Both the position numbers and the translations under genes were made by a program. This document shows positions 1 to 8,141 of a stretch of 64,000 bases of DNA, piece after piece. Position 1 is the first letter of the stretch, and each line of letters starts with the position of its first letter. The DNA comes from Pseudonocardia parietis (lineage in GTDB: Bacteria > Actinomycetota > Actinomycetes > Mycobacteriales > Pseudonocardiaceae). The notes beneath the pieces were generated by a model. That model saw only the letters and a program-made list of their open reading frames with translations. It made no database searches and was not told where the DNA came from. The stretch lies in NCBI RefSeq assembly GCF_017876315.1, contig NZ_JAGINU010000001.1, positions 6,758,001 to 6,822,000 of the forward strand, in the 5' to 3' direction.

Positions 1-4
1 GCGG

Positions 5-1024
5 TCAGAGCCCGACGGCCGCCCACGCGTCCAGCATCGTCCGCGCGATCGACACCCGGCCCGGCAGCCTGACGACCGGATCGGTCCGTTCGTGCGCGTC
101 CCGGCCCTCCGGCGCTCCCCAGTCACCGCGGGCCAGCGCGGCCCGCAGCTGATCGCGGGTGATCCACAGTGCGTCGGCGATCTCCCCTTCCTGCGGCACC
201 AGCAGCGCGTCGGGGTCGGCGATGGCATGGAACCCGACCATCAGCGACCGCGGGAACGGCCACGCCTGGCTGCCCAGGTACCGGACGTCGGTGACGTCGA
301 GCCCGACCTCCTCGGCGATCTCGCGGTGCACGCACGCCTCCAGCGACTCGCCGGACTCGACGAACCCGGCGAGCACCGAGTAACGCCCGACCGGCCAGAC
401 CGGCTGGCGGGCCAGCAGGACGCGGTCGGCGCCGTCGTGCACCAGGCAGATGACCGCGGGGTCGGTGCGCGGGTACTCCTCGTGCCCGTTCTCGCAGATC
501 CGGGCCCAGCCGGCGTTGTGCGGCCGGGTGCGGGTGCCGTCGACCGCGCAGAACCGGGCGCGGTCGTGCCAGTTCAGGGTGGAGACGGCGCAGGTCAGCA
601 ACCCGGACCCGAGCGGGTCGAGGAACGCGCCGGCGGCGCGCAGATCGGCCCACTCCCCGGGATCGTCGGCGGCGGTCCAGGCCGGGCCGCCGCGCACCGC
701 CCAGTACGGGACGCCCTCGGACTCGCCGAGCAGGACCGCCTCGGCGGGCGGCTCGGGGGCCAGATCGGTGCCGGCGCGGGTCCGGACCTGCCCGCCCCGG
801 CCGGCCGCGGCGTCCCAGGCGGCGGCGTCGGTCTCGCGGAACTCCCGGTCCGGATCGACCTGCCAGTCGACCGGGGTGCGCCCGGACTCGTCCACGACGA
901 CGACCCGGGCCTTCGGCCAGGAGTCCCGCACGTAGACGGGGTCCAGGCGCAGCCGCTCGTCCCGGTCGAGGATGTTGCGCGACAGGACGGGCTGGTCGGT
1001 CAGCTCGAAGTATCCGCGGCTCAC
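5..1024 (-). CDS. nudC: NADH pyrophosphatase NudC (Nudix hydrolase)
   Basis: Hydrolyses NADH/NAD+ to NMN(H) and AMP; family members also remove NAD caps from RNA. 339 aa. The Nudix box at residues 220-242 fits G-x5-E-x7-REUxEExGU exactly. It is followed by SQAWPFP (252-258), the NudC-specific SQPWPFP signature with one change. The zinc-ribbon segment (about 159-181) keeps only C159 and C177; each CxxC partner cysteine is gone, so zinc binding is doubtful. The GTG start at 1024 is chosen because it overlaps the stop of the upstream M16 gene as GTGA and because the protein from there has family length; an in-frame extension to 1186 is only read-through of the neighbour. It is the last gene of a probable proA-M16-M16-nudC unit. 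Mycobacterial nudC sits beside the same K+ channel and adnBA genes. Confidence 0.93.
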   Translation of the reverse strand: MSRGYFELTDQPVLSRNILDRDERLRLDPVYVRDSWPKARVVVVDESGRTPVDWQVDPDREFRETDAAAWDAAAGRGGQVRTRAGTDLAPEPPAEAVLLGESEGVPYWAVRGGPAWTAADDPGEWADLRAAGAFLDPLGSGLLTCAVSTLNWHDRARFCAVDGTRTRPHNAGWARICENGHEEYPRTDPAVICLVHDGADRVLLARQPVWPVGRYSVLAGFVESGESLEACVHREIAEEVGLDVTDVRYLGSQAWPFPRSLMVGFHAIADPDALLVPQEGEIADALWITRDQLRAALARGDWGAPEGRDAHERTDPVVRLPGRVSIARTMLDAWAAVGL

Positions 1025-2406
1025 GGGCGGCTCACCCCGCCCAGCGCCGCCAGGCGCGGTCCGATGACCTCGGCGTCGCCGACGATCACGCCGGTGAACC
1101 GGGACGGCGCGAACAGCTCCGCCGCGGCCTCGGTGACCTCGGCCGTCGTGACGTCCTCCAGCCGCCGTGGCCGTTCGCGCAGCCACTCGAGGTCCAGGCC
1201 TGCCGCGTCCAGCGCCGACAGCGTCCCGGCCAGCGCGGACTGGCTGTCGAGCGAGATCAGCAGCGAGCCGATCGCGTAGCGGCGGGCCGAGTCGATCTCC
1301 TGTTCGGTGGGCGGGACGGCGACCATCCGGCCCAGCTCGTAGCGGGTCTCGAGCAGCGCGGCCGCGGTGACGTCGGACGCGACGTCGGTGTCGAACCCGA
1401 GCACCGCACCGCCCGGCACGAACTCCTGGCCGGAGTGCGCGCCGTAGGTGTAGCCCTTGTCCTCGCGGATGTTCTCCATCCAGCGTGACGAGAAGTAGCC
1501 ACCGAACACCAGGTTGGCGAGCTGGAACGCCGTGTAGCGCTCATCGGTGCGGTCCACGCCCGGCGCGGTGAGCCGCAGCTGGGACTGCACCGAGCCGGGG
1601 CGGTGCACGAGCTCGAGATCACCGGCCCGCGGCGGCTCGGGCGCCCACAGCCGCCGGGCCGGGTGGTCACCGGTCCAGTCCCCGAGCCGGCGGGCGACCT
1701 CGGCGATCGCGGCCTCGGGATCGATGTCGCCGACGAGCACCAGCCGCGCGCCGTCCGGTACGACGACGTCGGCGTGCAGCGAGCGGACCCGCTCGGGCGT
1801 GATCTCGCCGACGGCCTCGGCGGTCGGCATCTCGGAGACGATCGGGTGGTCGCCGAAGCGCTTGCGCATCAACGCCTCGCGGGCGACGGTGCGCGGCTGG
1901 GCGCGGGCGACGGCGATCCGCTCGGCGAGCCGGGCGCGCTCGCGGACCACCTCGTCGTCGGGGTGGGTGGCGCGGATGAGGACGTCGGCGAGGACGTCGA
2001 GCACGACCGGCAGCCCGGACGCCAGCGCGGAACCCCCCGCCTGCAGCCACTCCGGGTCGACGGCGACGCCCAGCTCCGCCCCGACGGCGGCGAGATCGTC
2101 GTCGATGCGGACCCGGTCCCGGGTGGCGGTGCCGGTCAGCATCGTCTCGACGAGGACCTCCGTGCCGGCGGTCCGGGCGGCGTCCGCGGACGGCTCCGGG
2201 GACGCCGCGGGGATCCGCAGCACGGCCTCGACCAGCGGGACGCCGGGCCGGCGGGCGGCGAGCACGGTGAGCCCGTTCGGCAGCGTCTCGGTGACGACGT
2301 CGGGCAGTGGCACCTGCTTGGTGCTCCCGAGGGCGGGCAGCTCGCGCGGGCCCCGCTCGGTGCGGCCGATCTCCTCGGCGCTGCGGTGGGTGCGGGCGGC
2401 GGTCAC
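1021..2406 (-). CDS. M16 family metallopeptidase, inactive partner subunit
   Basis: 461 aa, M16 (pitrilysin/mitochondrial processing peptidase) family. The HxxEH zinc motif is absent from the N-terminal half. The C-terminal half keeps the segment around YFSSRWMENIREDKGYTYG, which resembles the Arg/Tyr substrate-positioning region of the non-catalytic partner in bacterial M16 pairs. It most likely forms a heterodimeric clamp with the zinc-bearing M16 protein directly upstream. The GTG start at 2406 overlaps that gene's stop as GTGA, which suggests translational coupling and equal amounts of the two proteins. Its own stop overlaps the nudC start in the same way. No signal peptide is visible, so it should be cytoplasmic. 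The substrate is unknown. Confidence 0.88.
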   Translation of the reverse strand: MTAARTHRSAEEIGRTERGPRELPALGSTKQVPLPDVVTETLPNGLTVLAARRPGVPLVEAVLRIPAASPEPSADAARTAGTEVLVETMLTGTATRDRVRIDDDLAAVGAELGVAVDPEWLQAGGSALASGLPVVLDVLADVLIRATHPDDEVVRERARLAERIAVARAQPRTVAREALMRKRFGDHPIVSEMPTAEAVGEITPERVRSLHADVVVPDGARLVLVGDIDPEAAIAEVARRLGDWTGDHPARRLWAPEPPRAGDLELVHRPGSVQSQLRLTAPGVDRTDERYTAFQLANLVFGGYFSSRWMENIREDKGYTYGAHSGQEFVPGGAVLGFDTDVASDVTAAALLETRYELGRMVAVPPTEQEIDSARRYAIGSLLISLDSQSALAGTLSALDAAGLDLEWLRERPRRLEDVTTAEVTEAAAELFAPSRFTGVIVGDAEVIGPRLAALGGVSRP

Positions 2407-3755
2407 GCGATGGTCCCCTCTGTGTTGTCGGTCCTGTCCGGGCTGTCGCCGGCCGCGGGCTCGACGGTCAGCACCGCGCGGCCGGCCGAGCGCAGCCGGG
2501 CGGCGGCCGCGGCGACGTCGTCGCCGGTCAGGGCGGCCAGCCGGGCGGGCAGCTCGTACGCCAGCTCCGCCCGGCCGTAGAGCAGCTCCCGGGCGCCGAG
2601 ACCCAGCATCCGGAACATCACCCGGTCGTCCTCGCGGTGCAGCGCGGCGGCCCAGCGCGCGGACTGGCGGGCCAGCTCGGCGGTGTCCGGGCCCTGCTCG
2701 GCGAGCCGGTCCAGCTCCTCGTCCACCGCGGCGGTCACCCGGTCCGTCGAGACCTCGGCCGGGTGCACGGCGGTGATGGTGAACGTGTCGGGGTCGCGAG
2801 CGTCGAACGGGCCGCCCATCAGGCCGTTGCCCGCCGCGACGTCGGTGACCAGCCCGTCGGTGTGCACCAGGCGGCGCTGCAGGCGGGCGGCCTCCCCGTC
2901 CGTGAGGACGGAGGCGAGCATGGCGTGCGCGAGGTAGCCGTCGGGGTCCGCGGCGGGGTCGGGCACCCGGTAGCCCAGCGCCAGCGCGGGCAGCGGGGCG
3001 TGCGCGTCGAGCACGTTCTGCCGGCGCTCGGTACCGGGCACCGGCTCGGCGAACGACGGCCGCTGCGGCACCGGCCGCGCGGGGATGTCACCGAAGTGCC
3101 GCTCGACCAGCGCGAGGGTGCCGTCGACGCCGTACTCACCGAGGTCGCCGTGCACGGTGAGCAGCGCGTTGCCCGGGGCGTAGAAGGTGTCGAAGAACGC
3201 GGCCGCGTCGTCCAGGCTCGCCTGCTCCAGCTCGGAGAAGTCGCCGTAGCCGTTGTGCGCGTTCGGGAACGTGTCGTAGAGGACCGGCGGCAGCAGGATC
3301 CAGGGGAACCCGCCGTAGGGCCGGTTGTGGACGTTGAGCCGGATCTCCTCCTTCACCACGTCCACCTGGTTGCGCAGGTTCTCGACCGTGAGCTTCGGCG
3401 CGCGCAGCCGGTCGGCCTCGAGGAACAGCGCGCGTTCCAGCGCGGCGCCGGGCAGCACCTGGAAGTAGTCGGTGTAGTCCTGGTGGGTGGAGCCGTTGAA
3501 GATCCCGCCGGCGGACTGCACCTGGCGGAAGTGCTCCAGCTTCTCCAGGCTCTCGCTGCCCTGGAACATGAGGTGCTCGAACAGGTGCGCGAAACCGGTA
3601 CGGCCCTGCGGCTCGGACCGGAAGCCGACGTCGACGTGGACCGAGACGCCGACCACCGGGGTGGCCGGGTCCGGCACGACGAGGACGCGCAGTCCGTTGG
3701 ACAGCGTCGCCCGATGCAGTTCGAGGGCGGGGGTCGCGACTTGGGTCGGGGACAC
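2403..3755 (-). CDS. M16 family zinc metallopeptidase, catalytic subunit
   Basis: 450 aa. The inverted zinc motif HLFEH lies at residues 57-61, and a candidate third ligand Glu is found in KEE at 135-137, about 76 residues later, as the family requires. The N-terminal segment LSNGLRVLVVPDP is typical of M16B processing peptidases. It probably pairs with the zinc-less M16 protein encoded immediately downstream, whose start overlaps this stop. The GTG start at 3755 is 39 bp downstream of the proA stop, so transcription with proA is plausible. No signal peptide is seen. Function in actinomycetes is not settled; cleavage of peptides or misfolded protein is the family role. Confidence 0.92.
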   Translation of the reverse strand: MSPTQVATPALELHRATLSNGLRVLVVPDPATPVVGVSVHVDVGFRSEPQGRTGFAHLFEHLMFQGSESLEKLEHFRQVQSAGGIFNGSTHQDYTDYFQVLPGAALERALFLEADRLRAPKLTVENLRNQVDVVKEEIRLNVHNRPYGGFPWILLPPVLYDTFPNAHNGYGDFSELEQASLDDAAAFFDTFYAPGNALLTVHGDLGEYGVDGTLALVERHFGDIPARPVPQRPSFAEPVPGTERRQNVLDAHAPLPALALGYRVPDPAADPDGYLAHAMLASVLTDGEAARLQRRLVHTDGLVTDVAAGNGLMGGPFDARDPDTFTITAVHPAEVSTDRVTAAVDEELDRLAEQGPDTAELARQSARWAAALHREDDRVMFRMLGLGARELLYGRAELAYELPARLAALTGDDVAAAAARLRSAGRAVLTVEPAAGDSPDRTDNTEGTIA

Positions 3756-3794
3756 GCTCGCGAGGCTATCCCGCGCCCCCGACGACGTGGGTGA

Positions 3795-5072
3795 TCAGGC
3801 GGGTGGCAGCACCACGAACTGGCGCAGGCCGAGGTCGTGGTAGGTGACCGGGCCACGCGGGCCGGGGGTCTGGTCGACGTTGATCCCGGTCTCGGGCAGG
3901 CCGAGCAGCTTGTAGCCGTCCAGCAGCCGCGACGTCGCGTTCCAGAACACCCCGGTACCGGTGTAGCGGTCGATGAAGCGCCGGGCGACCGCCTCGTCCG
4001 AGGCGCAGATCGTCGCCGCCAGCCCGGAGGTCTCGCGAGCGGCGGTGTCGGCGGCGTCGTCCGGGCCGTCGACCGCGGCGACGGTCACGTGCGCCTCGGC
4101 GCCGGAGTCCAGCGCCCACTCGTGGCCGAGCCGGTGGCTGTGCGGCGGCAGGGAGAGCTCGACCTCGCGGGCGTCCAGCGCGGCCTTCGCGACCGGGAGC
4201 AGCGTGTCGTAGACCGGCCGGTCGATCAGCAGCAGGTTCAGCCGGTTGCAGACACCGAGCCGGTCGGTGGAGTCGGTGACCAGCCGGGTCACCTCGGCCT
4301 CGGTGGCGCTCGAATCGAGGTACAGCACGCCGCCGCCGTCGGCGTGCGCGAGCACCCGGGTGCCCGCGGTCGCGCCCAGCACCGACAGCTTGCGGGTGAC
4401 CTCGCCGGAGCCACGGACGACGACCAGCGGCACCAGGTCCGGCAGGCCGACGAGTGCCTCGGCGCCGCCGTGCCCGGGCAGCGGGACGAGCTGCACGGCG
4501 CCCTCCGGCAGGCCCGCCGCGGCCAGAGCCGGCCGCAGCACCCGCTCGACCAGCGCCGTCGCGCTGCCCAGCGCCGCCGATCCGGTCCGCAGCACGGCGG
4601 CGCTGCGGGCCTTGAGTACCTGCGAGGCGACGTCGACGGTCACGTTCGGGCGGGCCTCGAACACCGCACCGATGACGCCGACCGGGATGCGGCGCTCGAA
4701 CACCCGCTCCCCCGTGTCGAGGGTGCGGACCGGCCACTCGGTGGGCGGCTCGGGGGTCGCCGCGAGCACCTCGAGCTGGGTGGCGATATCGGTGAGCCGC
4801 TCCTCGGTCAGCCGGAGCCGGTCGAGCAGGCCGGCAGCCATGCCGCGTCGCTGCGCCGCCTCGACGTCGGCGGCGTTGACCTCGAGCAGCTCCGGGGCCC
4901 GGTCACGGATCAGCGCGGCGGCGACGCGCAGTGCCTCGTCGACCGCGCCCGGGGCCGCGGCACGGACGGCCGGGGCGGCGGCGCGGGCGCGCTGCGCGGC
5001 CTCGCGGACCGCGGCGAACTCCGGGGCCTCGGTGGCGTTCTGGTCGGGACCGGTGACGGTGCTGCTGCTCAC
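3795..5072 (-). CDS. proA: Gamma-glutamyl phosphate reductase (proline biosynthesis)
   Basis: Reduces gamma-glutamyl phosphate to glutamate-5-semialdehyde with NADPH, the second step of proline synthesis in the cytoplasm. It is an aldehyde-dehydrogenase-fold protein of 425 aa, normal for ProA. The catalytic cysteine is in the segment RLGVCNRLN. Other ProA features are the ARPNVTVD segment and the C-terminal GPVTYHDLGLRQFVV-type ending. The GTG at 5072 is preferred to the ATG at 5135 because the upstream residues are basic and unlike the family. No strong Shine-Dalgarno is visible, so the exact start is uncertain. proB is not in the window. It stands first in a leftward series with the two M16 genes and nudC. 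Confidence 0.93.
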   Translation of the reverse strand: MSSSTVTGPDQNATEAPEFAAVREAAQRARAAAPAVRAAAPGAVDEALRVAAALIRDRAPELLEVNAADVEAAQRRGMAAGLLDRLRLTEERLTDIATQLEVLAATPEPPTEWPVRTLDTGERVFERRIPVGVIGAVFEARPNVTVDVASQVLKARSAAVLRTGSAALGSATALVERVLRPALAAAGLPEGAVQLVPLPGHGGAEALVGLPDLVPLVVVRGSGEVTRKLSVLGATAGTRVLAHADGGGVLYLDSSATEAEVTRLVTDSTDRLGVCNRLNLLLIDRPVYDTLLPVAKAALDAREVELSLPPHSHRLGHEWALDSGAEAHVTVAAVDGPDDAADTAARETSGLAATICASDEAVARRFIDRYTGTGVFWNATSRLLDGYKLLGLPETGINVDQTPGPRGPVTYHDLGLRQFVVLPPA

Positions 5073-5125
5073 GCAGGTCAGGGTAAGCGCCGGTCGCCGA
5101 CGCCCACTCACGGACCGGGAGTCGA

Positions 5126-5188
5126 CGAGGGGCACATGGGCGTCGACCTCGCGTGATCGAACAGCGCTGGCGTGCCCCTCGCGAGGTC
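5126..5188. terminator. Overlapping inverted repeats after the sortase gene
   Basis: CGAGGGGCAC at 5126-5135 pairs with GTGCCCCTCG at 5172-5181. GACCTCGCG at 5145-5153 pairs with CGCGAGGTC at 5180-5188. The two hairpins share their right side and cannot form together. The region lies between the leftward sortase stop and the leftward proA start, so it could end sortase transcription or attenuate entry into proA. No U-tract follows, as is common in actinomycetes. Confidence 0.4.
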
Positions 5189-6134
5189 AGGCCGGCTCGG
5201 GCACCGCGTAGACGACGATGTTCGACTCGTAGCTGCCGGTGGCCGGGTCGAACACCCCGCCGCAGGTGATCAGGACGAGCTGCGGGGGGCCGTCCCGGCG
5301 GAACACCTCGCTCGGCAGGTCGTACTTGCCGTACTCGCGCCGGGCGGTGACCCGGTACGTCGCGGCACGGCCGTCGGCGCCGCGGACGGCGACCGGTTCC
5401 CCCACGGTCAGCTCCGGGAGCACGGCGAGGACACCCACGCCGTGGGTGCGCGAGTCGACGTGCCCGGCGATCACGGCGCTGCCCGCCGCACCGCCCGGGA
5501 GCACCCCCGGCGACCACCAGCCGACGTTGCGGACCTGCTCGGGGATGACCATGCCGCCGTCGGGGCCGGTACCGACCGACTCGACGGGGGCGGTGATCCC
5601 GCGGGCCGGGAGCTCCAGGGTCGCCGGGACGACCGGCTGCGAGGCTGCGGCGGGAACGGGGTCGGCCGGTGGGCGGTGGATCGGTGAGACCGTCCACGGC
5701 TCCTTCGGCGCGATCGGGGCCGGACCGGCCGGGCGCGGCGCAGGCGCGGCGGGGCCGGACAGCGGTCGGGCCCGTTCCTCCGCGGGGACGGGCGCCGGCA
5801 GAGCCGGTTCACCCCACGGCACGGCCGCCGGGCCGGCCGGCTCCTGCGGGGCCGCGGCCGGTTGGCGGGACCGCTCCCGCCCGGGTCCGGCGGCGGAGAG
5901 CGGGGACGCCGGGTCCGGCGGCACCAGCACCGGCAGCACCTCGGCGGCGGGCACCGGCTGCGCGGAGCCCGGGCCGGAGGATGCGGCGGGGACGGTCCCC
6001 AGATCCTCGGCGGTGATCTGCGGACCGTCGCCCATGGCGATCCCGGCGCCGGTGCCCAGCAGCACGGCCCCGGAGAGCAGCAGAGCCGCCGCTCCCCGGA
6101 TGCCGTCCTGCTGGTGCCGGCGCCGGTTCCTCAC
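5187..6134 (-). CDS. Class E/F-type sortase
   Basis: A membrane transpeptidase that would cleave a C-terminal sorting motif and attach proteins to the cell surface. 315 aa. A short basic N-terminus and one membrane helix (about 12-35) are followed by a Pro/Ala-rich spacer to about residue 165 and then the sortase barrel. The catalytic His is H225 in IAGHVDS and the nucleophile is C291 in LITCGG. The position after the Cys where many relatives carry Arg reads YESN, so the third catalytic residue is not obvious. The GTG start at 6134 overlaps the stop of the upstream lipoprotein gene as GTGA, which suggests that the lipoprotein is its substrate or partner. Confidence 0.88.
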   Translation of the reverse strand: MRNRRRHQQDGIRGAAALLLSGAVLLGTGAGIAMGDGPQITAEDLGTVPAASSGPGSAQPVPAAEVLPVLVPPDPASPLSAAGPGRERSRQPAAAPQEPAGPAAVPWGEPALPAPVPAEERARPLSGPAAPAPRPAGPAPIAPKEPWTVSPIHRPPADPVPAAASQPVVPATLELPARGITAPVESVGTGPDGGMVIPEQVRNVGWWSPGVLPGGAAGSAVIAGHVDSRTHGVGVLAVLPELTVGEPVAVRGADGRAATYRVTARREYGKYDLPSEVFRRDGPPQLVLITCGGVFDPATGSYESNIVVYAVPEPA

Positions 6135-7120
6135 GCGCGCGAGCGGCGCAGCCGGATCAGACCACCGGCGAGCAGGGCCAGCCCGGCACCGCCCAGCGCG
6201 ACCGGCAGCACGGCGTCGGCCGGCGACGCGGCCTGGCCGCCGGTACCGGCGTCGACGGCGGGGGCGCCGCCCTGACCGGAGCCCTCGGCCGAGCCGGAGC
6301 CGGAACCGCCGGTGCCCTCCTGGCCGGAGCCGTTCGCACCGGAACCACCGGAGCCACCGGCGCCCGCCTCGGGACCGGCCGCCTGGCCGCCCTCACCCGA
6401 GCCGCTGCCGCCACCGGCACCGGCCTCGCCACCGCCGGCACCGGCCTCGCCGCCACCGGCGCCGTTCTCCCCGCCCGCGGCATCGCCGGAGCCACCCGCG
6501 GCATCGCCCGAGCCGCCCGCGGCGTCGCCGGAGCCGTCGGCACCCGGGGTGCCCGCACCGGCCGCGGCGGCCGCCTCGTCGAGCTGGGTCTTCAGCTCAC
6601 CCAGGCTGGTCAGCTGGGCGCGGGCCTGTTCCAGCTGCTCCGGAGGGAGGCCGGGCACGTTCAGCAGGGTCTGCGCCTGCTCGTTCAGCTGACCGACCTG
6701 CTCCTGGGCGGCCTGCAGCCAGGCCGGGTCGAACTGGTCACCGGTACGGGCCTTGAGGTCGTCGACCTGGGCCTGGACCTCCGGCGAGACCTGGTCGGGC
6801 AGCGTGATGCCGGCCGACGAGGCGAGCCCGCGCAGCTTCTCGTCGATCTGCTGTCCCTCGCTCTGAACCTGCGGCGCGAGGTCCTTGACCTGCTGCCCGA
6901 CGCCCTGCTCCATACCGACTCCGCCGAGCGCGGCGAGACCGAGTGCCTTCTGGTGCGCGTCGCCGAACGCCTGGCGCGGGTCGCCGACACCCGGAATCTG
7001 CGGCAGCTCGGTGGGCATGTTCGGGACCTGCGGCGTCTCGCCACCACAGGCGGTCAGCCCGACGAGCGCGAACGCGGCGGCGGAGGCGCCGACCGTGCGG
7101 CCGATGCGATTGCTGTTCAT
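6131..7120 (-). CDS. DUF4142-like lipoprotein with C-terminal membrane anchor
   Basis: 329 aa, exported. The signal peptide ends in a lipobox L22-T-A-C25, so lipid attachment at C25 is likely. Residues about 45-190 are helical and resemble the DUF4142 four-helix bundle. Residues about 205-300 are a Gly/Ala/Ser linker with repeats such as GGSGDAA. The end is a hydrophobic helix (about 303-322) followed by RLRRSRA, the general layout of a sortase substrate, although no clear LPxTG or LAxTG is visible; VLP just before the helix is the closest. The ATG at 7120 was chosen because it begins the signal peptide; the same frame stays open upstream only by overlapping xthA. It is coupled to the sortase gene by GTGA. 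Confidence 0.85.
   Translation of the reverse strand: MNSNRIGRTVGASAAAFALVGLTACGGETPQVPNMPTELPQIPGVGDPRQAFGDAHQKALGLAALGGVGMEQGVGQQVKDLAPQVQSEGQQIDEKLRGLASSAGITLPDQVSPEVQAQVDDLKARTGDQFDPAWLQAAQEQVGQLNEQAQTLLNVPGLPPEQLEQARAQLTSLGELKTQLDEAAAAAGAGTPGADGSGDAAGGSGDAAGGSGDAAGGENGAGGGEAGAGGGEAGAGGGSGSGEGGQAAGPEAGAGGSGGSGANGSGQEGTGGSGSGSAEGSGQGGAPAVDAGTGGQAASPADAVLPVALGGAGLALLAGGLIRLRRSRA
6477..6540. repeat. 21-bp tandem repeat in the lipoprotein linker
   Basis: About three copies of a 21-bp unit encode the repeated GGSGDAA segment. Further Gly-rich repeats follow toward 6400. The repeat keeps the reading frame and probably changes linker length by slippage. Confidence 0.6.
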
Positions 7121-7224
7121 GGTGATCCCCCGGGGGTTGCGGTGCACCTGCGTTGGGCTATCAGGGTGAACATGCGCTGCGCAACAGGAACCACACGTCT
7201 CGGGGGGTACCGGGCGGTGAGCGG

Positions 7225-8088
7225 CTACTTCTTTCGGACCACGGGCGCCGGCGACGACGGCGGCGGGACGACCGGTCCGGCGTCCCCGTCGGGGGCCTCG
7301 TCGAGGTCGAGCACCACCGGCGCGTGGTCGCTCGGCAGCTTCCCCTTCCGCGCCTTGCGGTCCACCCAGACCGCCGCGCGCCGGTCCGCCGCGGCGTCCC
7401 CGGCGAGCACGAGATCGATCCGCAGACCCTGGTCCTGGTGGAACCGCCCGGCGCGGTAGTCCCAGTAGGTGAAGACCCGCTCGTCCGGCCAGCGCTCGCG
7501 CAGCACGTCGCGCAACCCGGTGCCGCAGAGCTCGGTGAGGGCGGCGCGCTCGGCCGGGGTGACGTGGGTGGAGCCGTCGAACGCCGGCCGGTTCCAGACG
7601 TCGTCGTCGGTCGGCGCGATGTTCATGTCCCCGGCCACCACCGCCGTCGCCGGGTCGCCGGCGGCGACCATGTCCCGCAGCGCCGCCAGCCAGCGCAGCT
7701 TGAACGCGTAGTGCGGGTCGGTGGGCTCCCGGCCGTTCGGCACGTACACCGAGGTCACCCGCAGTCCGCCGCACGTCGCGGTGACGGCTCGGGCGTCGGG
7801 CTCCGACGACCCGCCGTCGGTGAAGACGGGCTCGCCGGGCAGCCCGCGCTCGACGTCGTCGAGCCCCACCCGCGAGAGCAGGGCGACGCCGTTCCAGCGG
7901 CCCTGGCCGTGGTGCGCGACCGCGTAGCCGCGCTCGGCCAGCGCGTCGTCGAAGGTCGCGGCGAAGTCGTCGTCGGAGAGCTTGGTCTCCTGCAGGCAGA
8001 CGACGTCCGGCGACCGCTCGTCCAGCCAGGGCAGCAGGCGGGGCAGTCGGGACTTCGCCGAGTTCACGTTCCAGGTGGCCAGGCGCAC
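7225..8088 (-). CDS. xthA: Exodeoxyribonuclease III (AP endonuclease)
   Basis: A magnesium-dependent 3'-5' exonuclease and abasic-site endonuclease acting in base excision repair. 287 aa, close to E. coli ExoIII. Visible active-site elements are N7 in TWNVN, E34 in LQETK, the GDMN segment, and the C-terminal SDHAPV, which supplies the catalytic Asp-His. The ATG at 8088 begins the MRLATWNVNS core directly. It is a monocistronic-looking leftward gene between the K+ channel gene and the lipoprotein/sortase pair, 53 bp downstream of the channel stop. Confidence 0.95.
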   Translation of the reverse strand: MRLATWNVNSAKSRLPRLLPWLDERSPDVVCLQETKLSDDDFAATFDDALAERGYAVAHHGQGRWNGVALLSRVGLDDVERGLPGEPVFTDGGSSEPDARAVTATCGGLRVTSVYVPNGREPTDPHYAFKLRWLAALRDMVAAGDPATAVVAGDMNIAPTDDDVWNRPAFDGSTHVTPAERAALTELCGTGLRDVLRERWPDERVFTYWDYRAGRFHQDQGLRIDLVLAGDAAADRRAAVWVDRKARKGKLPSDHAPVVLDLDEAPDGDAGPVVPPPSSPAPVVRKK

Positions 8089-8141
8089 GGTTGCAGAGCC
8101 TATGCCGGGTGCCCGGCGCCGGAACCGAGCCCCCGGGGTGC

